Translations under genes and position numbers: made by a program | In this document: positions 45,828-58,143 of the stretch, piece by piece | How the letters are laid out: every line of letters starts with the position of its first letter | Numbering within the stretch: position 1 is the first letter of the stretch | Notes under the pieces: model-generated | Told to the model about the DNA's origin: nothing | The model's database searches: none | Seen by the model: the letters and a program-made list of their open reading frames with translations, nothing else | Assembly: GCA_023614405.1 (NCBI GenBank) | Contig: CM042688.1 | Coordinates: forward strand, 71,100,253-71,164,252 | Source: Avena insularis | Lineage: Eukaryota; Streptophyta; Magnoliopsida; Poales; Poaceae | DNA length: 64,000 bases | Direction of reading: 5' to 3'

Positions 45828-48800
45828 TGTAACACCCTCGAACCAGCCCTATGTAGATTTCAGCGATTCCCGCCAAACCCGCATAGAAATGATTCAAAGG
45901 TGCCCACTAGGCACTTGCGTGCAGGTGGAAAACGAAGTAATACCATTACACATTAGTCCACAATTGAACCCACAGAACATATATATACATCAACGACTCA
46001 ACGAGTCAAGAATACAAATATACAGTACAAATATCCAAATCACCTTGAAAACAATACAACGTCCGAGTACGGACAGGAGGCAAATGGGGCTAAGAGCCCT
46101 GAAGAATAACCAATGGCGTCCATAACCCTGCCCAGGCCAAGCCGGAAGGGTAACCCTGCTAACGACGTTGATCTCATACCTGCTAAAACAAAAGAGGTGC
46201 CGACAAAGGGCAAAGGAAAAAGGGAGCGTCGATCGAGGCGATTACACGAAGTCTAGAATTCGGCGGCTCTCGCCTACATAGGTATGGTGGACTGAAGCAG
46301 TAGCGCAGCATGCACTAAACAATCTATAGAGTCTCGATTCAACTGTCAGCTATTAGAGAGGGATAAGAAAGACCTATTCGGATCCAACCTGATAGTAACA
46401 CCAAAACAGACCTTTCCTGGTATCTCCCCCTCAAGACCACACGAGGAAGTCAAACCGGGGAACTCACACAGTTGGCAGTTTTATTCATTCCATTATAGTT
46501 GTGGCACTTACTAGTCAGATACAATTAGCATAATACATTCCAAATCCAGCAGTTGTTGGCACTTTTATTTACTCATTCCATTGTAGTGAAACTGATTACT
46601 AGACATGTCAAAGTCAAATTTATAGCACTACTTTAGTTATAGTTTTCTATGATCGAGATACTGTGCTCCAAGTCGTCCATAACCGCGGAGACGGCTTTCA
46701 GAAAGTTTTACCCTGCAGGGGTGCACAAATAGCAACACACACGATCAACCTCGGGAAGAACCAAATAAAAACGCAACGAGGCCTCACGACAAAGCATTCA
46801 CAGGATTCATAAATTATTTCAAGGGGCCACCCCATTAAGCTACCCGCTACGAAGTTGGCCTGCTCCGAGACGGACCCAAGGTTTGTGTAGATGGATGTGA
46901 ACGACTGGGAACCTGAGAGTGTGAATGGGCATGTCGATACCACGGAAACGTGTCACAAGTCCTAAATAGTACAGGTGCTCCACACACAATCGTAAATAAA
47001 GCAGTAAAGCATGGCATAAGTACAAGATAGTAATAAAGCCCCAAACTAGTTTGTGGCCCCAAGAAATAAAGTGTGAATCAAGCTCAGGCAAAGGGGGATT
47101 CATAGAGTCTCGTATGTGGATAGTGCGAATAGTCAAGGAACAGGTATCGAGTACTCGGGGCCTACGGCACACAAGTGAGCGTGGAAGAACCAAATATTAG
47201 CTATTTCCCACCGGTGCCTCTGCATTAGTTATATCTATTCCCAGCATTTTAATTACCAGTTGAGAATAAAGTCATGATCATCTCCACCATTAAACATGTG
47301 CCAACCTTCCAACAACGGTGGAACAACAATGACGCGAAGCAGCACCTGAGCAAGAAACTATGAATCGCAAGGCCGACTATATATCAAACAACAGGCAATA
47401 GGATGTGTCCAAGGCAATATAGAGGCTGCAAGGAATATAAATGGTGCACGAAAACTAAAGCATCACAATACAGATAGCAATAGATCAACAGGAGGAAGTA
47501 AAGAATATAATGCAAAATAGGTAGAAAGGGGGAGATTGCTCGCCTGGGAAACACTACCGAAGGTTCATATCCGAAGAACTTGTCGATACTCGCATCCACT
47601 CAATGGCCTAATCCGTGAAGAAGCAAAGCACTAAAAGAAACACCGGATGCACTATTTAATACTACGGAAAAAGATCCGGCATGATGTATGTATGATGCAT
47701 GCCATGGCAAAGATGCAGTGCAATTAGGCAATATTAAGCGGGACCCCGGTCTCGACAATTAATTAGATGGTTCATGTTGTTTAGTTACCCCACAGTTTAA
47801 ATGTTGTCCTAACAAGGCAAAATATAGCATCGGTTCGCTACACAAATTTAAATGGAGCCAATATAAGACTATATTTGTCCGCATATGGTCTCCATATTTA
47901 ATTATGAGGTGAATCGACATAATGCCCCCAAACCACAATAAGATGTATGCAATCATGTTCAATTTATATGCAACAAGTATGTGCCATATATTATAAAAAC
48001 AGGGGTCTCGGATAGGGGTCACACATCGGGGTTCACGATCTTGGGGTTCGATGGAATCGGTCTTCGGACGTCGGGAACAGCTTCAAAATCCGTGAGGCGG
48101 TTGTCGTCGGTTCCTTATCGGTGGTCTTGATGATGTTCATCAACTGCCATCGGGTTCGATACGGTCTTCGGTTCCATGTTCATCCTTCCGAGGTACGGGG
48201 CCGACAAGGAGATCTTGCCGTATCTTATCACCTCATGGGTACATGGCTTTGTTGGATATCTTGTCGAGATGGCTTTGGAAGGTAGCTGCGAGGGTGCTTG
48301 CACCTGCCCGAAACTTTCACGGATCAACGGACAAAATAATGTTTAGAAGCCCACAGAACCAAACAAGCATAGGACATACACGCATCTGGCGACAGGCAGA
48401 GCGGCCAACACTTTAGGGATGGGGGAAGCTGGCCTTGTGGCGAGTGAGGTCGAGGGACAGCGAGAAGGCCGGCGAGCTTGGGCCGTGCAAGTTCTAGCCG
48501 CGGGACGGGAGCACGATGGCGGGGAAGGTCGAGGAGGGCGTGACCTATGGTGCTGTAGGTAGAGCTAGAACCGGGTGACCAGGGAGATGTGGCTAGATGG
48601 GGCTCACGCGGCGACGGGGAGCAGGCCGGTGGCGGAGGTGATGGGATGGCTCGAGGAGACATGCAGAGGCAGCCGAGTTCGTGCTACAGGGGTAGGCCGG
48701 TGCCGCGGTAAAGGAAGGAAGGAGAGGCCTCGCGGCTGGTGCAGAGAGAGGAAGGGCGCGACAACCTTTGCCATGAGGCGGCCATCGGCGAGGCGGCCGA

Positions 48801-49624
48801 TGGAGAGGCGGCAGGGCCGGATTCCTAGAGGCGCCAGAGGCTCACGGGATGACCGCGGTTGTGGACGAGCGACAAGGTAGAGAGGGAGAGACGGACCGGA
48901 GCTAGACGGCGGCGGCGGGGCTTGAGCTCTGGCGGCGGCTGCGTAGGAGAGAGGCGGGGTTGGGAACACGAGGGTGAGAGGATTGCAGGGTCGCACAGGT
49001 AGGGCCGGAGTGCGGGACAGTGAGAGTAGGGCAGGGGAGGGTTGTGTGTCGCGTCGCTCACGACGGGTACAGGGTGGGGAGCGGGGCGCATTGCGGTGTG
49101 CCGCTGTGGCGTGTGGTGCACCGCAGGGGTAGGTGCTCTGCAGGGTGGGGCCGGGCGGGAAGCGGGCCGTGGTGGTGTGGGTTGGTGACGCGATAGGTGG
49201 GAGCGCGCGCGATGGGGTGGTTCGGTCGGGTTAGGGCAGGTTCAGGGTTTGGGTAGTCTAGGGTTAGGTTTAGGTCTAGATCTTTTAGGTTTGATCTGCC
49301 GGGTAGTAGGTGGCCTGGCCTACAGCCTGGGCTGCCTCCCGGTACAAAATATTTTATCTTTATTTATTTATTTTTATTTCAATCACTTTTGCAAATATCT
49401 TTTAGACAAACAAATATCCGGAAGAGGCCAGGGTTTTAATTTAAAATAAAGAGGAAGACAAATAGAAAACAAAGGTAGGCTTTTGGAAAATAGTTTTAGG
49501 CAAAATATGCATAGTGGCATGATGATGCTCGATTGCAATGTGGCATGATGACATGAGCATGTGGTCATGATGATGCACAAACTAGAAAGCGATTTTCTAG
49601 TAGTGATTTTACTGGGGTGTTACA
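45828..49624 (-). repeat. 3' LTR of the giant-LTR element
   Basis: Plus-strand ends TGTAACACCCTCG and GGGGTGTTACA. The G-rich segment 48400-49240 gives low-complexity ORFs on both strands that are not genes. A short perfect inverted repeat ACTAGAAA-gcga-TTTTCTAGT lies near the outer end at about 49582-49602. Confidence 0.93.
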
Positions 49625-50479
49625 ATTCGACACCACTAACAAGGGATCTCGCCCTCAAGATCTGCCTCATGGTACAGGGAAGAATGTTGATGGTCAGAAT
49701 CTTCTCGCTTCGTGTAGATCCTCGCGACACCACTAACAAAGATCATTTCCCCATCTTGAATTCGGCGACACCACCAACAAGGGGTCGTTGCTCATGTTCG
49801 TTAAGAGAACACTCCGGAGAAACACTGATGAAGGAAGAGGTCTCAAAAGGTAAGGCCACCTCTAACTTCTATGGAAGGAGTAAAATTGTTTGATCCACCG
49901 ATTCAATGTACAAAAGCGAATGATAAGAGTAGTCGGATGGTGATCAGTCCATCGCGCACCCAAAGCATTACTCTGTACACGAATAGAAGAATCATGCAAC
50001 CACTCTCGGAATTCAGAATGAAGATCTCGACAAGCGAGGTTCGGAAACAAAAGAATGTTGTAGGATCTTCGTCAGCTCTGATACAGATGATGTCATCGTG
50101 AAAGGAGAACACCAGAAGATACAAAGAAAATTTTAGTGGATTTTCGATCCACTGAAAGGTACACAAAGGAAGATTCCTCAAATAGCCTAAAGACCGTATG
50201 TTGAAGCACCGTTACAAGAGGAAGGAAGCGAAACCCTGAAGGCACGACAGAAACCCAAACACGAGAATTCCTAGACTCGAAGAAAAGATAAGAGGGCAGA
50301 TTCAAAACAGGCAGAGGTAAGAGGAGAATAGCATAGAGCTAAGGAGTAAAATCATACCTAATCAGATCTATCCAACCGATTTTCAAAAATAGTTTCGACA
50401 CTCTACAACGGCCGTTAGCTAGGTTATCCTACAGGCTGGACCAGTGGGGTATCGTAACTACTGAGCTCTGATACCACTT
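49625..50479 (-). other. Interior of the giant-LTR element, non-coding
   Basis: 855 bases without a credible protein. It contains three copies of a GACACCAC(T/C)AACAA phrase (near 49629, 49726 and 49767), close to the 3' LTR. The opposite end carries the primer-binding site. Confidence 0.8.
50465..50476 (-). promoter_or_regulatory. Primer-binding site (initiator tRNA-Met type)
   Basis: The minus strand reads TGGTATCAGAGC, three bases from the LTR boundary at 50480, complementary to the 3' end of initiator tRNA-Met. Confidence 0.93.
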
Positions 50480-53400
50480 TGTAACACTCTCGAACCGGCC
50501 CTATGCAGATTTCAGTGATTCCCGCCAAACCCGCATAGAAACGATTCAAAGGTGCCCACCAGGCACTTGCGTGCGGGTGAAAAATGAAGTAATACCATTA
50601 CACATTAGTCCACAATGGAACCCACATAACATATATATACATCAACAACTCCACGAGTCAAGAATACAGATATACAGTACAAAGATCCAAATACAACGTC
50701 CGAGTACGGACAAGAGGCAAATGGGGCTAAGAGCCCTGAAGGATAACCAATGGCGTCCATAACCCTGCCCAGGCCAAGCTGGAAGGGTAACCCTACTAAC
50801 GACGTCGATCTCATACCTGCTAAAACAAAAGGGGTGCCGACAAAGGGCAAAGAAAAAAGGGAGCGGTCAGTACTGAGGCCAGTACACTGCGAGTCTAGAA
50901 TTCGGTGGCTCTCGCCTACATAGGTATGGTGGACTGAAGCGGCAGTGCAACATGCACTAAACAATCTATAGAGTCTCGATTCAACTGTCGACTATTAGAG
51001 AGGGATAAGAAAGACCTATTCGGATCCAACCTGATAATAACACCAAAACATACCTTTCCTAGTATCTCCCCCTCAAGACCACATGAGGAAGTCAAACCAG
51101 GGAACTCACACAGTTGGTAGTTTTATTCATTCCATTATAGTTGTGGCACTTACTAGTCAGATACAATTAGCATAATACATTCCAAATCCAGCAGTTATCG
51201 GCACTTTTATTTACTCATTCCGTTGTAGTGAAACTAATTACTAGACATGTCAAAGTCAAATTTATAGCACTACTTCAGTTATAGTTGTCTATGATCGAGA
51301 TACTATGCTCCAAGTCGTCCATAACCGCGGACACGACTTTTAGAAAGTTTTACCCTGCAGGGGTGCACAAATAGCAACACACACGATCAACCTCGGGAAG
51401 AACCAAATAAAACACAACAAGGCCTCACGACAAAGCATTCATAGGATTCATAAATTATTTCAAGGGGCCACCCCATTAAGCTACCCGCTACGAAGTTGGC
51501 CGGCTCCGAGACGGACCCAAGGTTTGTGTAGACGGCTGTGAACGACTGGGAACCCGAAAGTGTGACTAGGCTTGTCGATACCGCGGAAACGTGTCACAAG
51601 TCCTAAACAGTACAGGTGCTCCACGCACAATCGTAAATAAAGAATTAAAGCATGGCATAAGTACAAGATAGTAATAAAGGCCCAAACTAGTTTGTGGCCC
51701 CAAGAAATAAAGTGTGAATCAAGCTCAGGTAAGGGGGGATTCATAGAGTCTCCCGTATGTGGATAGTGTGAATAGTCAAGGAACAGGTACCAAGTACTCG
51801 AGGCCTACGGGACACAAGCGAGCGTGGAAGAACCAAATATTAGCTATTGCCCACCGGTGCCTCTGCATTAGTTATATCTATTCCCAGCATTCTAATTACC
51901 AGTTGAAATTAAAGTCATGATCATATCCACCATTAAGCATGTGCCAACCTTCCAACAATGGTGGAACAACAACAACGCGAAGCAGCACTTGAGCAAGCAA
52001 CTACGACTCGCAAGGCCGACTATCTATCAAACAACAAGCAATAGGATGTGTCCAAGGCAATATAGAGGCTGCAAGGAATATAAATGGTGCACGGAAACTA
52101 AAGCATCGCAATACAGATAGCAATAGATCAACAAGAGGAAGTAAAGACTATAATGCAAAATAGGTAGAAAGGGGGAGATTGCTCGCCTGGGAAACACAAC
52201 CGAAGGTTCATATGCGAAGAACTTGTCGATACTCGCATCCACTCAACGGCCTAATCCGTGAAGAAGCAAAGCACTAAAAGAAACACCGGATGCACTATTT
52301 AATACTATGGAAAAAGATCCGACATGATGTATGTATGATGCATGCCATGGCAAAGATGCAGTGCAATTAGGCAATATTAAGCGGGACCCTGGTCTCGACA
52401 ATTAATTAGATGGTTCATTTTGTTTAGTTACCCCATAGTTTAAATGTTGTCATAACAAGGCAAAATATGGCATCGGTTCGCTACACAAATTTAAATGGAG
52501 CCAATATAAGACTATATTTGTCCGCATATGGTCTCCATATTTAATTATGAGGTGAATCGACATAATGCCCCCAAACCACAATAAGATGTATGCAATCATG
52601 TTCAATTTATATGCAACAAGTATATGTCATATATTATAAAAATAGGGGTCTCGGATAGGGGTCACACATCGGGGTTCGTGATCTTGGGGTTTGATGGAAT
52701 CGGTCTTCGGACATCGGGAACAGCTTCAAAATCCGTGAGGCGGTTGTCGTCAGTTCCTTATCGGTGGTCTTGACAATGTTCATCAACTGGCACCGGGTTC
52801 GATACAGTCTTCGGTTCCATGTTCATCCTTCCGAGGTACCGGGCTGACAAGGAGATCTTGCCATATCTTATCACCTCATGGGTACATGGCTTCGTTGGAT
52901 ATCTTGTCGAGATGGCCTTGGAAGGTAGCTGCAAGGGCGCTTGCACCTGCCCGAAACTTTCACGGATCAACAGCCAAAATAATGTTTAGAAGCCCACAGA
53001 ACCAAACAAGCATAGGACATAGACGCCTCTGGCAACAGGCAGAGCGACCAACGCTGCAGGGATAGGGGAAGCTGGCCTCGTGGCGGGTGAGGTCGAGGGA
53101 CAGCGAGAGGGCCGGCGAGCTTGGGACGCACGGGTTCTAGCAACGGGGAGGGAGAACGGCGGCGGGACCGGTCAAGGAGGGCGTGACCTACGGTGCTGCA
53201 GGTAGAGCTGGAACCGGGCGACCAGGGAGACGCGGCCAGACGGGGCTCACGCGGCGACGGGGAGTAGGCTGGTGGTGGAGGTTATGGGATGGCTCGAGGA
53301 GACATGCAGAGGCAGCCGACGTCACGATGTCGGGGTGGGCCGGTGCCGCGGTAGAGGAAGGAAGGAGAGGTCGGGCCTCGCGGCTGTAGATGACGGCTAG

Positions 53401-54365
53401 GAGGGGCTAGGGCGGGCTTGCGCGCGGGCTGGTGCCGCGGCAGAGGAAAGGCGCGACGGCATTGCTCGCGGAGCAGAGGCAGGCTAGCGAGCAAGGGGCA
53501 GCCGATGGAGAGGCGTGGGACGAGCTTGCTGCCGGATTCCCGAAGGTGGCGGATGCTCGCGGGATGACCGAGGTTGCGGACAAGCGGCAGGGAAGAGAGG
53601 GAGGTGATGCGAGGAGGGAGAGACGGGGCCGGAGCTAGACGGTGCTGGCGGGGCTTGAGCTCTAGTGGCGGCTGCGTAGGAAAGAGGCGGGGTTGGGAAC
53701 GCGATGGTGAGAGGATTGTGGGCTCACATAGGTGGGGCCGGAGTGGGGGACAACGATAGCGGGGCAGGGGAGGGTTGCGTGTCGCGTCACTCGTGACGGG
53801 TACGGGGTGGGGAGTGGGGCGCATTGCGGTGTGCCGCTGCAGCGTGCGGTGCACTGCGGGGGTAGGTGCTCTGCAGGGTGGGGCCAGGAGGGAAGCGGGC
53901 CTTGGTGGTGTGGGTTGGCGACGCGATAGGTGGGAGCACGCGCGATGGGGTGGTTCGGTCGGGTTAGGGAAGGGTCGGGGTTTGGGTAGTCTAGGGTTAG
54001 GTTTAGGTCTAGATCTTTTAGGGTTTGATCTGCCGGGTAGTAGGTGGCCTGGCCCATGGCCTGGGCTGCCTCCTGGTACAAAGTAGTTTATCTTTATTTA
54101 TTTATTTTTATTTCAATCACTTTTGCAAATATCTTTTAGACAAACAAAATATCCGGAAGAGGCCGGGGTTTTAATTTAAAATAAAGAGGAAGGCAAATAG
54201 AAAACAAAGGTAGGATTTTGGAAAATAGTTTTAGACAAAATATGCATGGTGTCAAGATGATGCTCAAACGCAATGTGGCATGATGACATGAGCATGTGGT
54301 CATGATGATGCACACACTAGAAACAACGAGCGATTTTCTAGTAGTGATTTTACCGGGGTGCTACA
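50480..54365 (-). repeat. 5' LTR of the giant-LTR element
   Basis: Plus-strand ends TGTAACACTCTCG and GGGGTGCTACA. It aligns with 45828-49624 throughout, including the AATTAATTAGATGG block and the G-rich segment (53040-53960). The terminal inverted repeat is expanded here (ACTAGAAA-caacgagcga-TTTTCTAGT). Confidence 0.93.
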
Positions 54366-54370
54366 AACCT

Positions 54371-55453
54371 CAAGTGCACCGATTGTTATTCCCGGTGGTG
54401 TGAAACATGGGCGTGTATGTGAGATGATGATGTTTCCTAATACCGCGACCCTGCCTACAACCTCATGGCAGGCAAAAACAAGAAGTTCAGCAAGATGTGT
54501 TGTCGACAAGATCTTCCGATGGTGTTGAATCAAGTTCATCAACATCGAAGCCGGAACCTGAAGGCGGTGACGCTGGATTGACAAGGTCTCCTTCACAAAA
54601 TGCCAATACCTCGACTCCAGAGTCCAAAGGCCGAACCTCGGCGCTTTCTTCCTCCTTCCCGAGGATCCGAAGACCAAACCTGAACCCCAAGATCTTCGAT
54701 CCGACATGTGCGATCCCCTTTCCGAGCCCTATTTTATAAATGTAACATAAACTTGATGCATATTAAATCATTTATTTTGCATACATATTTGGTGGGTTGG
54801 GGGTACTTTGTCGATTCACCTCATAATTAAATATGGAGTGCATATGCGGGCAATTCTTGTCTATTATCGCCTCCATTTAAATTTGTGTAGTGAACCGATG
54901 CCATATTTTGTCTTGTTATTACCACCTTTAAATTACGGGATACTTAAACAACATAAACCTTCTAATTAATTATCGGCATCCAGATTCTGCTTAATATTGC
55001 CTAGTTGTATCACATCTTTGCCATGTCATGCATCATATCATGAGCATGCCCAGTCTTCTACCGTAGTATTAAATAGTGCATACGGTGTTTTTTAGTGCTT
55101 TGCTTCTTCATGGATTAGGGAGTTGAGTTGATGCGAGCTTTGACCCATTCTTCGAATGTATCTTCGGTTATGTTTCCCAGGCGAGAATTCTTCCCCTTTC
55201 TACCTATTTTGCATTTATAGTCTTTACTTCCTCCTGTTGATCTATTGATATCCTTGTTATCGATGGTTTAGTTTTCGTACCGTTTATATTCCCTACAGCC
55301 TATATTGCCTTGGTCACCACCTATTGCCCGTTGTTTCATAGACATTTGGCCTTGCGAGTCGTAGTTGCTTGCTCTAGTGTTGCTTCGCGTCGTCGAGTTC
55401 CACCGTTGTTAGGAGTGCTTAATGGTGGATATAATTATGCTTCTACTTACAGC
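54371..55453 (+). repeat. Relic LTR of a related family, left part
   Basis: About 54640-55453 aligns with the reverse complement of 47270-48070: GAACCCCAAGATCNTNGA, TCGATTCACCTCATAATTAA, GCTTAATATTGCCTAGTTG. It is interrupted at 55453 by the Athila-like element and resumes at 62512. An 80-residue frame at 54497-54739 (Ser/Pro-rich) lies in this relic and is not treated as a gene. Confidence 0.75.
55449..55453. repeat. Target-site duplication ACAGC, left copy
   Basis: ACAGC precedes the 5' LTR and recurs at 62507-62511. Removing the element rejoins ACTTACAGC with TTGATAATTAAATG, matching the uninterrupted relative at 603-630 (ACTTACAACTTGATAAATAAATG). Confidence 0.93.
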
Positions 55454-57061
55454 TGATACATTGCAAATGTATCTATAATTTTTTATGTTCCATGCTTGGT
55501 TTTATCCACTTTCTTGTGTTTTGTTCCAACTTTGGAGTACTTTTCTTATGATTTCTTGGACTAACCTATTAACAAGAGCCACAGTGCCAGCTGCCTGTTT
55601 TCTGCTATTTTTGGTTCCAGGAAAGTCAGAAAATGAATATTCTCAAAATTGGACGGGACAAAAGCCAAAGTGCCTATTTTTCCGGATGTCATCAAGTGCC
55701 AAAATATGTGACGGAGAGGGGCCATGGGACCACCACACCACCTGGGCTGGCAGGGTTTTAGCCCATGCCAGGTGGTGTGGCTACACTGCACCCCTCGGCC
55801 TCTCCTTACGCCTATATATTTCCTCGGACGAAAACCTTAAGGGCCGATCAAAATCCACGAAAGAGTCTATAGCACGTCATCTCCATCCCTAGATCGGGAG
55901 GGATCAAGCTCTTCCGACCTGCCGGAGAGGGGAATTCACCCTGGAGGCCTTCTTCATCACCATGCAAGCCTCCGGTGTGATGCGTGAGTAGTTCATCCTT
56001 GGACTACGGATCCATGTAGTAGCTAGATGGTTGGTTCTCCTCCTTTGTGCTTTCATGTCTAGATCTTGTGAGCTCCATTCATGATCAAGATCATCTATTT
56101 ATAATTCTGCATGTTGTGTTTGTGGGGATCCGATGGATATTGAGATGCTATTTCAGATTGATTATTGATTCTATCATGTCTTTGTTATTTGTGATCTTGC
56201 ATGCTTTCCATTGTTAGTAGCTATCTTGGCCAAGTAGATGCTAGCAACTCCAAGAGTTAGTATTTATGCTCGATAGTGGGTTCATGCCTCTGGTAATCTG
56301 GAGAAGTGACAGAAATCTCTAAGATACTAGATGTGCTATTGCTACTAGGGAGAAAACAACAATCATTTGTTCATAAAACAATCGTATTGTTTACTTTACA
56401 CGTAGTTCGTAAAGCAATAATCTGTTGCTTGCAACTTAATACTGGAGGGGGTTCGGATGATAACCTGAAGGTGGATTATTAGTCATAGATGCAGTTGGAT
56501 GGCGGTCTATGTATTATGTTGTAATGCCCAATCAAGTCTCAAAGGAGTCAAGATGATTAGTATATGCATGTATTGCTTTCTCGGTGTTTGTCAATTGCCC
56601 CGCTGTAATTTGTTCACCCAACATGTTATCTATCTAAGGAGAGCCACCTCTAGTGAACTATGGATCCTGGTCCTTTTTTTACATACAATCTATAAACTAT
56701 TTACTGCTTTGTGTTTACTTTCTGCAAACTATTACTTCTTTCCATTCGATACGTTTAATCCTTTGTTTTCCGCAAAACACGGTGAGATTGACAACCTCAT
56801 CGCAAGTTGGGGACAAAGTTCTGTGGTTGTGTTGTGCAGGTCTCCACATTGCTACTAGCACCGGTAGTGCGCCCTGCCAAAGCTCAGCTAGTAACACCTT
56901 TGGGGTGTTTCCTTGCTCCTACTGGTTCGATTAAACCTTGGTTTCATAACTGAGGGAAACTTGCTGCTGTGCTCATCATACCTTCCTCTTGGGGTTCCCA
57001 ACGAGCTCTATATCAACACCGCCATCAAGCATTTTTCTGGGCGTCGTGCATTGAGCCATCA
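55454..57061 (+). repeat. 5' LTR of the Athila-like element
   Basis: Matches 60907-62506 except for point changes and short indels in the GC-rich 55720-55800 part. Contains the TATA box below. ORFs inside (for example 56499-56934) are LTR sequence shared with the solo LTR and are not genes. Confidence 0.93.
55813..55820 (+). promoter_or_regulatory. TATA box of the 5' LTR (TATATATT)
   Basis: CGCCTATATATTTCC follows a CCTCGGCCTCTCC stretch. The 3' LTR counterpart near 61252 reads CCTATATGTTGCC, a weakened version. Confidence 0.6.
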
Positions 57062-57071
57062 AGCATTTTTC

Positions 57072-57089
57072 TGGCGCCGTGGCCGGGGA
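57072..57089 (+). promoter_or_regulatory. Primer-binding site, tRNA-Asp type with one mismatch
   Basis: TGGCGCCGTGGCCGGGGA, ten bases after the LTR, differs at one position from the 18-mer complementary to the 3' end of plant tRNA-Asp (TGGCGCCGTTGCCGGGGA). Confidence 0.82.
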
Positions 57090-57282
57090 GTCAAGGACAT
57101 CTTCACAAGGGGAGTCCCTCATAACCAATCTCTTTACTTTGTTTTTTTTGTTTTGCTTAGTTTTCTTTTTGCTTTGTTTGCTTGTTTTGTTATTCAAAAA
57201 CACACAAAAAAAATTAGTTTCACTAGTTTGCTTTCTTATTTTAAAAACACAAAAAAATTAGTTCCTTTCTTAAGTTGCCACT

Positions 57283-58143
57283 ATGTCTAGCCTTGCTCCA
57301 ATCACTATGTCACCTGAGGAAATGATTTTCACTTTTAAACAAGGAATTGAGGAAAGTTTTAAGGAAGCTTGGTCTAGAATCTCTGATCTACATGAAAAAA
57401 CTGAGCCTAAAATGACTCAAAGCTTGTTCCTTAGCAGTTTTTACCTTGGAATTGCTCTTTGCTATAGATATGCTTTAGATGCTGTTGTGGTAGGAGATTT
57501 CCTCCAATGTAATGAGTATGATGCTATAAATGCTATAAAGAAATTGATCCTCACTTACAACTTGCCTAGCCAAACTGATATTTCCTTCGCAAGAATATTT
57601 GCTAGATTGAACACTCTTGAGACTAGCACTACTAGCTTAAAAGATTGCTATAATACGCTTAGGGAGCATCAAAATTATGTCCCAATAAATTCTGAACCAT
57701 CAAAGTGGCTCCCTATAGTAAAGATTGAGATAAACACTGAAACTTTTCAAGCCTGCTGTGATATCATGTCTGAATTTTGTCTTATGCCCAAAGATATTTA
57801 TGAATCTCTGAATACTTGGGGGCTTACTGAAGGAGGAAAAGAAATATCTCTTGCTAATAATGCTACCATATTACCTCTTAGAATAACTGAAGGAGTGTTT
57901 ACAAATATCCTTGGGAAAATGATTTCTACTGATTATCTTGTTATTGAATGTGCAGGAAAAGGAGAAATTACACTTGGAAGGTCCCTATTAGAACTCCTTG
58001 GAGCAATAATAGATGTGGGAAAGGGGACCATGCACCTTTCTTATCCACCAAACAATCATATTTTCCCCAAGGTTAAGAATAAAAGTAAGAGAGGTAAGGG
58101 CAAAAAATTTGGTTTTAATGCTTCTTCATTTGAGAGCACTTGA
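57283..58143 (+). CDS. Gag/retropepsin-like fusion ORF with altered active site
   Basis: 286 residues, uninterrupted. Residues about 25-90 follow the retrotransposon gag pattern (FKEAWSRISDL, then SSFYLGIALCYRYALDAVVV with GDFLQCNEYDAINAIKKL). Residues 150-255 follow the retropepsin-like fold of Athila-type elements: CDIMSEFCLMPKDIYESL, ITEGVFTNILGKMISTDYL, ITLGRSLLELLGAIIDVGKG. The catalytic D-[ST]-G-A-S is D160-I-M-S-E164, so the nucleophile-stabilising Gly is absent and proteolysis is unlikely. No zinc knuckle is present. A Lys-rich tail (KNKSKRGKGKKFG) could bind nucleic acid. The ATG is in CCACTATGTC about 220 bases after the LTR. It is the only open pol/gag-type frame of its length in a window where such frames are otherwise broken. 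Confidence 0.82.
   Translation: MSSLAPITMSPEEMIFTFKQGIEESFKEAWSRISDLHEKTEPKMTQSLFLSSFYLGIALCYRYALDAVVVGDFLQCNEYDAINAIKKLILTYNLPSQTDISFARIFARLNTLETSTTSLKDCYNTLREHQNYVPINSEPSKWLPIVKIEINTETFQACCDIMSEFCLMPKDIYESLNTWGLTEGGKEISLANNATILPLRITEGVFTNILGKMISTDYLVIECAGKGEITLGRSLLELLGAIIDVGKGTMHLSYPPNNHIFPKVKNKSKRGKGKKFGFNASSFEST

Larger units (their letters stand above)
45828..54365 (-). mobile_element. Non-autonomous LTR retrotransposon with giant LTRs and an 855-bp interior
   Basis: LTRs at 45828-49624 and 50480-54365 (3797 and 3886 bp), TG...CA ends on both, and a perfect AACCT duplication at 45823-45827 and 54366-54370. The interior (49625-50479) encodes nothing recognisable. The primer site on the minus strand sets the orientation. 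In the first 185 aligned LTR bases I count about 13 differences, mostly transitions, so the insertion is older than the Tat element. Long LTRs with a tiny interior mean it must borrow all proteins. Confidence 0.93.

Noticed and set aside
48324..49121. ORFs of 65-130 codons on both strands (also 53183-54086)
   Set aside because: G-rich part of the giant LTRs; repetitive composition and frames not preserved between LTR copies.
54497..54739. 80-codon Ser/Pro-rich ORF
   Set aside because: Part of the diverged relic LTR (aligned with 48010-48330 reversed); no independent support.
56499..56934. ORFs of 90-120 codons in the Athila-like LTR (also 61945-62515 and 26540-27161)
   Set aside because: They recur in every LTR copy because the LTRs are repeats; no start context or domain, and frames differ between copies.
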